The notes below the pieces were generated by a model. It saw only the letters and a list, made by a program, of their open reading frames with translations. It had not been told where the DNA came from and ran no database searches. This document shows positions 34,547 through 41,681 of a DNA stretch of 64,000 nucleotides, piece after piece. Positions within the stretch are counted from its first letter, which is position 1; every line of letters starts with the position of its first letter. This DNA comes from JAVBLD01 sp031553705 (GTDB lineage Bacteria > Bacteroidota > Bacteroidia > Bacteroidales > Marinifilaceae), in the NCBI GenBank assembly GCA_031553705.1, contig JAVBLD010000001.1, positions 62,001 to 126,000 on the forward strand, read 5' to 3'. The position numbers and the translations under genes were made by a program.

Positions 34547-36928
34547 CTTGGTCATGTTCAATATAGAGGCCACTAATGCCGCCATCGAGGTTGTCGAAGA
34601 GGCAATACTCATTATTTCTGACAATGATGTTTCCCTTCTGGCAGTCTTTGCCGGGACAATAATCTCACAACCGGGCGTAACCTTCGCTTTTGCAAAAGCT
34701 TTCGATTTAACTACCGTACCATTCATATATACAATAAACGCTTTGCGTTTTTTGGCCCGGTCGGCAAAACCTCCTCCCTGTCCTATATAATACTTCAATT
34801 TCGCATCTTTCCGATAAACCACTGTGTTCGGATACATCACCGCTCCGCTGATTTTTACGGTACCCGAATATTCAGGCACAACCAACCGGTCGCCTTCCCG
34901 CAATACCACATCATAATAGGAACCGGGTTGCTTCATCGCCTTATCCAGCTCTATACCGACGTAATAGACCGCTCCCAATTCCAAACGGCTCATATCAATG
35001 GAATCACGTTCGCCGGATTTCACCAATTTCATCATCGATTCAAGACGAGCCTGCTCATCCGCATTCATCTTTCGAATCAAACGTGCTCCAACCGGATAAG
35101 CGCTCGATGTCAAACCTCCGGACTTTTTTATTAAATCGGTAAGCCGCTCTCCTTTTTTCGAAAGGGCATATTCGCCTCCGAAAAGAACTTCCCCTTCCAC
35201 ATATACATTGCGTTGTACCTGATATCCGGGAGAGGTACGTACATATACGACATCAAAAGGCGCCAGTACAAAACTTTTCTCCCCCGACACAACCAATCCA
35301 TCCTTCAACGTAAACGTAAAGTTCTCCGCCCGTTGATCACTATCATACATGCTTTTATAATTCTTTATACGACGTGCAACATCAACTCTTACCGTAGAAG
35401 CGGATTCCAACAATCCTCCGGCCTGTACCACCGCATCTTCCAGTGACATATTATCAACATATTTATAAACCCCCGGGGTTCCGACTGCCCCCTGTACCGT
35501 AATGATATAGTCTTCCCTCAAGTCAAAAATAGAAGGAATATATAGCATATCATTCTTTTGCAATGGCATGTCCCCTATACTGCCATTTAACAATCCGGCA
35601 ATATCTATTGAAATCACTTCCTGGGTCAGATCCGGTTTTTCACGATATAACACCGCGCGGTTTAAAAACGCATCTCCCCGGATACCCTCAGCTTTATCTA
35701 TCAATTGCTTGATTGTGGACACTTTTCCATTCAAAGCATATATCCCTTCCCGGTAAACGGCCCCTTTAATCTCTATCCGGTTTTCAAAACGGGAAAGCAC
35801 CGAATCGATCGAAACGATATCCCCGTCGGTCAATGCAAAATGCTTGTAATCGCTCTCATCCACATTGTAAACCTGATGCTCCCGCCCGCTCTTCCGGACC
35901 ACCCGCACCTCTTTTTTATATGCGTCACCTGTAAACCCCCCGGCATAATTCAATAAACCGGCTAATGTTTCCGAATCTTTCATCTCATAGATCATCGGCC
36001 GTTTGATTTTTCCATTGCAAGTCACCAAACTCCGGTAAGGAGATACCACGATTACGTCTCCGTCCTTCATACTGATATCCAAATCGTTTTTTCCTTCCAA
36101 CAAATAGGAATAAACGTCTATATCAGCTATTTGCTTTCCATTCCGGTGTACCTTTATACTACGTAACGTACCGATATCGTTAATCCCGCCGGCATGATAC
36201 AGGGCATGAAACAAAGAGGCTAACGAAGGTAATGTATAAGTGCCCGGAACAACCACCTCTCCCATCACATGCACCTGAATACTGCGAATCTGCCCTAATG
36301 ATAATTTGACAAATGTGGTAGGCTCCGTTGTACCGATAGCCGAATAGATTTGTGAAAATATTCTTTTCAAACGAACGTTGGCTTCCTTTACGGTTAACCC
36401 GTTCAAATAAACAGGTCCGATCCGGTCAACAACAATATTTCCGTCGGGAGAAATCGTTTGGCGCAATGCCTGTTCCGAATCCCCCCAAACATCAATGATC
36501 ACCTCGTCCCCGGGTCCCAACACATAATTCTCAGGTGTAGCGATATTAAGGTTAGGCTCAAACGTCAACGACTTCTGATTGAATATATTATGTCCGAAGA
36601 TCACTTTTTTTGGCTTCAACTCTTTCTGGTTCTCATAAGAGATTAACAGCGAATCAATGGTCTCCTTCTGTTTCCGGTTACGCAACCTGCTATCGCTGAC
36701 AGTAGTCACGCGGGTAGCATCCTTATTATCCTTACCTAGATTGTTTTTGATACGAATCAATTGCTCCTGTGTGACCCCTTTTTGCGACAGCATCAGCACA
36801 GTCTCCTGCTGAGTCTTTCCCTCCTGCTGGGCTTGTTGCAATAACTTCAAAACCTGATCGTCAGTCATCTGTGCGATTGCCTGCGCAGAGAACAATGTTA
36901 AACATGCCAATAAAAATATCAGTCTCAC
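34544..36928 (-). CDS. Polysaccharide export outer-membrane protein, Wza-like with multiple SLBB domains
   Basis: A large (about 794-residue) exporter. The frame is open to a TTG/ATG-type start at 37036, but the GTG at 36928 gives an ideal signal peptide (VRLIFLLACLTLFSAQAIAQ) and is preferred. After a short helical region comes the Poly_export domain (YVLGPGDEVIIDVWGDSEQALRQTISPDGNI), then a series of SLBB domains (VHVMGEVVVPGTYTL, ITVQGAVGTPGVYKY, VYVEGEVLFGGEYAL, VKISGAVMYPNTVVY) and a hydrophobic C-terminus. It forms the export channel with the Wzz-like partner, whose gene follows. Confidence 0.93.
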   Translation of the reverse strand: MRLIFLLACLTLFSAQAIAQMTDDQVLKLLQQAQQEGKTQQETVLMLSQKGVTQEQLIRIKNNLGKDNKDATRVTTVSDSRLRNRKQKETIDSLLISYENQKELKPKKVIFGHNIFNQKSLTFEPNLNIATPENYVLGPGDEVIIDVWGDSEQALRQTISPDGNIVVDRIGPVYLNGLTVKEANVRLKRIFSQIYSAIGTTEPTTFVKLSLGQIRSIQVHVMGEVVVPGTYTLPSLASLFHALYHAGGINDIGTLRSIKVHRNGKQIADIDVYSYLLEGKNDLDISMKDGDVIVVSPYRSLVTCNGKIKRPMIYEMKDSETLAGLLNYAGGFTGDAYKKEVRVVRKSGREHQVYNVDESDYKHFALTDGDIVSIDSVLSRFENRIEIKGAVYREGIYALNGKVSTIKQLIDKAEGIRGDAFLNRAVLYREKPDLTQEVISIDIAGLLNGSIGDMPLQKNDMLYIPSIFDLREDYIITVQGAVGTPGVYKYVDNMSLEDAVVQAGGLLESASTVRVDVARRIKNYKSMYDSDQRAENFTFTLKDGLVVSGEKSFVLAPFDVVYVRTSPGYQVQRNVYVEGEVLFGGEYALSKKGERLTDLIKKSGGLTSSAYPVGARLIRKMNADEQARLESMMKLVKSGERDSIDMSRLELGAVYYVGIELDKAMKQPGSYYDVVLREGDRLVVPEYSGTVKISGAVMYPNTVVYRKDAKLKYYIGQGGGFADRAKKRKAFIVYMNGTVVKSKAFAKAKVTPGCEIIVPAKTARRETSLSEIMSIASSTTSMAALVASILNMTK

Positions 36929-36953
36929 TTTGTATAATTTAATATAACATTTT

Positions 36954-36977
36954 AAAAACCCTACACTCCTAGAGGGT
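36954..36977 (-). terminator. Weak attenuator-like hairpin in the wza leader
   Basis: ACCCT and AGGGT pair around a 10-nt loop; on the transcribed strand the stem runs straight into a five-T run. It lies between the UpxY-type gene and the Wza-like GTG, where an antiterminator would act. The stem is only 5 bp. Confidence 0.3.
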
Positions 36978-37043
36978 ACAATATTAAGTATTTTAGCGTA
37001 TAAAAGCAAATAGCAACATCTTTTAAATCGATGCAAGGCTTTA

Positions 37044-37586
37044 TTACGACAGTGGCTCTAACTGCTCCACCATGCTTAACGGCACTGTTAATAAACTACA
37101 TCCGAAATGATCCAAACGGACAACTATCTTGTACTTCCCCCGCACCTCTATCAACTCTCCGCACAATCCCCGAAGTTCTCCCTGTTTTATCTTCACTTTA
37201 TCCCCTATGTTGAACTTTTCGGCCGTAAATTCGACAAGTTCGGGAGCATACTCAATCATTATCCGGAGGTTTTCGATCTGCTTCGCAGGGATAGCCGCCG
37301 GAATCGATTTTTCCTTCAGGAAAGAGAGGACTCCGAAAGTTTCCAGTACACTACGGAATCGATCCGAAGATACATAAACAAATATATATCCCGGAATTAA
37401 AGGCGAAACCACCTTCTTCTTCCGGTCGCTCCACAATCTGATCTCCGTTTTCAACGGCAAATAATTTTCCACCTCAATCTGATCCAGCCTCTCTTTTATC
37501 TTTTTTTCCGCTCTGGGCGTGGTATGTACGGCATACCATGCAGGAGATAAGGAAGTGAGTTTCCTGATATCTTGTTTTATATCCAT
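37044..37586 (-). CDS. UpxY-type NusG-family transcription antiterminator
   Basis: 180 residues from the ATG at 37586 (a TTG at 37613 would add nine). AWYAVHTTPRAEKKIKERLDQIEVENYLPLK is the NGN domain, SPLIPGYIFVYVS its conserved core, and FNIGDKVKIKQGELRGLCGELIEVRGKYKIVVRLDHFGCSLLTV the KOW domain. In Bacteroides such specialised NusG paralogues (UpxY) prevent premature termination in their own polysaccharide operon. It is the promoter-proximal gene of this locus. No UpxZ-like partner gene is adjacent. Confidence 0.9.
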   Translation of the reverse strand: MDIKQDIRKLTSLSPAWYAVHTTPRAEKKIKERLDQIEVENYLPLKTEIRLWSDRKKKVVSPLIPGYIFVYVSSDRFRSVLETFGVLSFLKEKSIPAAIPAKQIENLRIMIEYAPELVEFTAEKFNIGDKVKIKQGELRGLCGELIEVRGKYKIVVRLDHFGCSLLTVPLSMVEQLEPLS

Positions 37587-37661
37587 AACCGACTTTCTGT
37601 TGTTTCTCAGCAAAAATTAAGCAAGTTTTATTACAGTTCGGTTCCTAATAATTACAATTTT

Positions 37662-39050
37662 CTAATAATATTTCAACATATTCGCCTCCTGGGGTGTCAG
37701 AAAACGCCATTTCCCGCGTGGAAGCCTCTTTTTGGTGATACCGGCAAAATACACCCGGTCCAGTTTTACAATCTGATATCCGAGGTGTTCAAATATCCGG
37801 CGGACAATACGGTTTTTCCCCGAATGGATTTCAATACCTATCTGAGTTTTATCATCCGAAGCGTAACTGATTTCGTCCGCTCTTATAAAACCGTCTTCCA
37901 ATTCTACGCCCGTGGCAATGGTTTCCATATCCTGCTTTGTCACCGGCTTATCTACAAATACGTGATATATCTTTTTACGGTCGTATTTCGGATGTGTCAA
38001 TTTTTTGGCCAGATCGCCGTCATTGGTAAATAACAATACCCCCGTAGTATTCCTGTCCAGGCGTCCCACAGGAAATACCCGTTCTTTACAGGCGCCCTCA
38101 ATAAGGTCCATCACAGTCTTCCGTTCCAATGGGTCTTCAACTGTCGTCACACAATTTCTCGGTTTATTCAATACCAGGTATACCTTACGTTCCGGCATGA
38201 TTCTTTCGCCATCCACTTCAATACAATCCTTCTTATGGACTTTCACGCCGACTGATTGTACCAACTCACCGTTTACCTTGACTCTTCCGGAAGTAATCAA
38301 TTCATCGGCATCCCGGCGTGAACAGATTCCGGACATCGAAATATACCGGTTTAAACGTAATTCGGTATCTTCGTTTTCATTCTTTAGACGATGCTGCAGG
38401 ATTTTTTTCTTACTATAATGCTTTTGCCGCAGTGTCTCCTTCTCCTCGTTGCTGATTGTATCCCTGAAACCACCACGGGCGGGGATACGTTCTCCGTAAT
38501 ATTCATTCCTGTTTCCATGAGTACGATCCACCCGGTTAAAATTCTGCTCACCCTCTCTTCTGGCCGGCCTGTATTCCCTGTTTCTCGTTCCCTCCCGGTT
38601 GAAATTTCCTTTTCGTTCCCCTGCGCCCGGGACATACCTGCCCTCTCTCCTGTCATCGTTCCGCCACTCCTGTCGCCTTTCCCGGTCCGGTTGATCCGAA
38701 TATTGTCTTCTTTCTCCGTCGTTTCTGTACGGCTTACGCTCCGTATACCCTCTTTGATCCGGATTACCATACTGTCCCTTCGTATAACTATGCCTCTGGC
38801 CTTCTTGTTGCGGACGGTCTATCCGGTTATAATTCCGTTCTCCTTTTTGACGATCGGTCCGGTTAATGCGATTAAGATATCGTTCCCGGCCTCCATTATC
38901 CGGATGCGCCTGGTCTTTCCGGTGCGCTCCTTCCTCACAGGCAACGTCTTTTCTATCCCGCAATTCATTCCCTCCTTTGCCGTAGTCATTCTCGTAAGGC
39001 CTGATAATCCGTTTTCTTTTAGGCCTTTTATTCTCCTGATTATTTTCCAT
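37662..39050 (-). CDS. 23S rRNA pseudouridine synthase, RsuA/RluB family, with long basic N-terminus
   Basis: A 462-residue protein. The enzyme core is the C-terminal half: an S4 RNA-binding domain (LRLNRYISMSGICSRRDADELITSGRVKVNG, about 227-257) and the synthase domain with catalytic Asp in VFPVGRLDRNTTGVLLFTNDGDL (near 330). The first 220 residues are disordered and rich in Arg, Asn, Gly and Gln, with recurrent NYNRIDR/NFNRVDR-like units, probably a nonspecific RNA-binding tail. It isomerises a uridine in large-subunit rRNA. It lies 48 nt upstream of the UpxY-type gene and outside the glycan pathway. Confidence 0.9.
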   Translation of the reverse strand: MENNQENKRPKRKRIIRPYENDYGKGGNELRDRKDVACEEGAHRKDQAHPDNGGRERYLNRINRTDRQKGERNYNRIDRPQQEGQRHSYTKGQYGNPDQRGYTERKPYRNDGERRQYSDQPDRERRQEWRNDDRREGRYVPGAGERKGNFNREGTRNREYRPARREGEQNFNRVDRTHGNRNEYYGERIPARGGFRDTISNEEKETLRQKHYSKKKILQHRLKNENEDTELRLNRYISMSGICSRRDADELITSGRVKVNGELVQSVGVKVHKKDCIEVDGERIMPERKVYLVLNKPRNCVTTVEDPLERKTVMDLIEGACKERVFPVGRLDRNTTGVLLFTNDGDLAKKLTHPKYDRKKIYHVFVDKPVTKQDMETIATGVELEDGFIRADEISYASDDKTQIGIEIHSGKNRIVRRIFEHLGYQIVKLDRVYFAGITKKRLPRGKWRFLTPQEANMLKYY

Positions 39051-39089
39051 ACCTTTCTCTATGGTTTATGGTTAATGTAAATGATTCAT

Positions 39090-40169
39090 TTATTTTGGCG
39101 CCATCCGATATAAGAACAGTCCGATAATTGTAAACAAGATATTCGGTGTCCATACAGCCAATAGTGGATTCATATCTCCATTCGTTGCAAATACGGTTGA
39201 AAACTGCATAAATAAGATATAAGAAAAGCTGATCAAGATACCAAAGCCCAAATGCAAACCCATCCCTCCTCTTACTTTGCGGGAAGAGATCGATGCGCCG
39301 ATCAGGGTCAGGATAAAAGTAGCAAAAGCGTTAGCCAACATTTTATATCTTTCGATCTGAAACTCAATCACATTCGAACTTCCTCTCAACCTCATTCGTC
39401 GCTCATATTCTTTCAACTCCGGCAATGTCAACTGCTCTTTGATCTTTTTAGGATTCTCAGTAAACTCTTCCGGTTGAAATTCAAATACGGTATCTATCTG
39501 CTTACCGGTAGTATATATCTCCTTATCTCCTTCCAGTTCACGCAATTTCCAATTCTGAATGCTCCACATCCGCTTCTCTTTATTCCATACTATCCTCGAC
39601 GAGGTAAGCTTGCTGACCAGCGAATCCCCGACAAAGCGTTCTATCGAAAAATCATATCCTATATTCGAGGCAACAGAAAAACTCGACATATAGATATATT
39701 CACCGGGTGCTATCTGCCTATGGATATTTTGTTCTCTGTTGCTGAATTTCTTCCCCATATACTCCTTCTCAAATTCTATGCGCTTCTGATTGGCATTCGG
39801 AATAACAAAAGCTCCCAGCAAAAACGATAGCATCGCGATAATGGTTGCCGATATAAGGTAAGGTACAAGAAAACGCTTAAAGCTGATTCCGGTACTCAAT
39901 ATAGCGATGATCTCACTGGAATAAGCCATTTTAGACGTAAAAAAGATCACCGATATAAACGTAAACAACGATGAAAAAACATTGGCAAAATAGGGGATAA
40001 AATTCATGTAATAATCCACGATTATTTTCCATACCGACGCCTCTCCCTCAATAAACCGCTCCAGTTTTTCGGAAACATCAAAGATCACTACTATACACAA
40101 AATCAAAGCTAACGAAAAAAAGAACGTCTCCAGAAATTTGCGTATAATATATAAGTCCAGTTTTTTCAA
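39090..40169 (-). CDS. LptF/LptG-type permease (YjgP/YjgQ family)
   Basis: About 359 residues. LKKLDLYIIRKFLETFFFSLALILCIVVIFD opens the N-terminal membrane helices; after a large periplasmic jellyroll-like region (about 130-260) come three more helices ending WTPNILFTIIGLFLYRM. The family forms the inner-membrane part of the LPS transporter. The frame extends to a TTG at 40256, but there is no ATG, the extra residues are not family-like, and that far start lies in a heptad tract. The TTG at 40169 (LKKLDLY) fits homologues best. Confidence 0.85.
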   Translation of the reverse strand: MKKLDLYIIRKFLETFFFSLALILCIVVIFDVSEKLERFIEGEASVWKIIVDYYMNFIPYFANVFSSLFTFISVIFFTSKMAYSSEIIAILSTGISFKRFLVPYLISATIIAMLSFLLGAFVIPNANQKRIEFEKEYMGKKFSNREQNIHRQIAPGEYIYMSSFSVASNIGYDFSIERFVGDSLVSKLTSSRIVWNKEKRMWSIQNWKLRELEGDKEIYTTGKQIDTVFEFQPEEFTENPKKIKEQLTLPELKEYERRMRLRGSSNVIEFQIERYKMLANAFATFILTLIGASISSRKVRGGMGLHLGFGILISFSYILFMQFSTVFATNGDMNPLLAVWTPNILFTIIGLFLYRMAPK

Positions 40170-40252
40170 CTTAAAACAAGATCTCAGGGCAAGCAAAACA
40201 GCCCGCCCTTGTTTCCCACTATGCTGCTTATCTGTATTATCTCTTTCCACCC

Positions 40253-40287
40253 CCAATTGTTAATTGTTAATTGTTAATTTTTAATTA
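40253..40287. repeat. Heptad tract, TTAATTG words
   Basis: CCAATTG, TTAATTG twice, TTAATTT and TTAATTA follow at exact 7-nt spacing in the short gap between tgt and the permease gene. Confidence 0.75.
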
Positions 40288-40291
40288 TTGA

Positions 40292-41425
40292 TCACAGCCG
40301 TGTTGTAATCTTCTTTACCATGCCTCTTTTCCACTCGACAAAATCCCCTTCCATGATGTGTTGTCTCGCTTCTCCTACCAACCACAAATAAAACGCCAGA
40401 TTGTGCACGGAACATATCTGTAACCCTAACAGCTCATCCGACTTAATCAGGTGGCGCAAATAGGCTTTCGAATAATCCCGGTCAACATAACATAAACCTG
40501 CCGGATCAATAGCAGAGAAATCCTTCTCCCATTTCTGGTTCTTTATATTAATTACGCCCTCTGTCGTAAACAACATCCCATTCCGTCCGTTACGTGTGGG
40601 CATAACACAATCAAACATATCCACTCCCAATGCAATAGCTTCCAAAATATTTTCGGGCGTACCGACTCCCATCAGATAGCGTGGTTTGTCCTGCGGTAAT
40701 ATACGGTTCACCACCTCTATCATCGCATACATCTCATCCGCAGGTTCGCCGACAGCCAAACCGCCGATAGCATATCCGGCACGGTCCAGTGCCACAGCAT
40801 GCTCCGCCGAACACTCCCGCAAGTCCTTATATATACAGCCCTGCACGATCGGAAAAAGAGCTTGCTCATAACCATACAACGATTCCGTCGTATCAAAACG
40901 AGCCACACATCGCTCCAACCATCGCTGTGTCAACGCTAAAGAACGCTTAGCGTACACATAATCGCTCGTTCCGGGAGGACATTCATCAAAAGCCATCACA
41001 ATATCAGCCCCGATCTGCCGTTGGATATCAATCACATTTTCAGGCGTAAACAGATGTTTCGAACCATCAATATGGGAACGGAAGGTAACTCCTTCTTCCG
41101 TAATCTTCCTGCCGGTATCCGTCAGCGAAAACACCTGAAACCCTCCGCTATCGGTCAATATCGGCCGCTCCCATCCGTTAAACCGGTGCAACCCGCCGGC
41201 AGCATGTAATATCTGCATCCCGGGACGCAAATACAGATGATAGGTGTTTCCTAAAATTATCTCAGCGTTGATATCCTCCTTCAACTCCCTGGTATGCACG
41301 GCTTTTACCGTACCTGCCGTGCCCACCGGCATAAATATAGGAGTCCGGATCTCTCCGTGCGCTGTGGAAAGAACACCGCACCGAGCTTCACTGTGCTTAT
41401 CCCTCGTCAAAAGAGTATATTGCAT
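40292..41425 (-). CDS. tgt: Queuine tRNA-ribosyltransferase
   Basis: A 377-residue TIM-barrel enzyme exchanging guanine-34 for a queuosine precursor in tRNAs with GUN anticodons. Conserved blocks: TPIFMPVGTAGTVKAV, ILGNTYHLYLRPG, the catalytic-Asp region ILTDSGGFQVFSL near residue 93, and MFDCVMPTRNGRNGML near 268. The zinc site is unusual: where the family has DPECDCYTC, this protein reads DPAGLCYVD, keeping one of three cysteines, while the later histidine (SVHNL) remains. The reading frame is intact, and this may be a lineage variant. Confidence 0.95.
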   Translation of the reverse strand: MQYTLLTRDKHSEARCGVLSTAHGEIRTPIFMPVGTAGTVKAVHTRELKEDINAEIILGNTYHLYLRPGMQILHAAGGLHRFNGWERPILTDSGGFQVFSLTDTGRKITEEGVTFRSHIDGSKHLFTPENVIDIQRQIGADIVMAFDECPPGTSDYVYAKRSLALTQRWLERCVARFDTTESLYGYEQALFPIVQGCIYKDLRECSAEHAVALDRAGYAIGGLAVGEPADEMYAMIEVVNRILPQDKPRYLMGVGTPENILEAIALGVDMFDCVMPTRNGRNGMLFTTEGVINIKNQKWEKDFSAIDPAGLCYVDRDYSKAYLRHLIKSDELLGLQICSVHNLAFYLWLVGEARQHIMEGDFVEWKRGMVKKITTRL

Positions 41426-41643
41426 ACACTTAAAAATCTATTGACTTTTAGCTTACAAAGGTAAGCTATTTTTTTAGAAATTTTAATCCCGGCGAGGATT
41501 AAATGTAACGCTTTGCACTATTCCGTCAATAAACTTTTATTTTCTTTGAAAACCAATTTTTTTTTTAAACCTTTGGAAACTGAAAATATACAAAGAAAGC
41601 ATACTTAAATTTTACGCTGCACTCAATATGAGCAAGAAAAGCA

Positions 41644-41671
41644 CTTTCAACATTCAACATTCAATTTTCAA
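41644..41671. repeat. Heptad tract, CATTCAA words
   Basis: CTTTCAA, CATTCAA twice and TTTTCAA in exact 7-nt phase. The tract lies between the first possible ATG (41628) of the peptidase gene and the better one at 41682. Confidence 0.7.
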
Positions 41672-41681
41672 CTATATACCT

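Noticed and set aside
37587..37661. Invertible promoter of the kind that switches Bacteroides capsule operons
   Set aside because: Only about 75 bp separate the UpxY-type start from the pseudouridine synthase gene and no inverted-repeat pair flanking a promoter was found there.
38391..39080. 229-codon plus-strand frame opposite the Arg-rich region of the pseudouridine synthase
   Set aside because: It is the complement of repetitive Arg codons, giving a Val/Leu/Ile/Pro-rich translation that mimics a membrane protein; no start signal or family match.
41628..41681. N-terminal extension of the DPP-IV-like peptidase
   Set aside because: The residues come from a heptad tract and would bury the signal peptide that begins at 41682.
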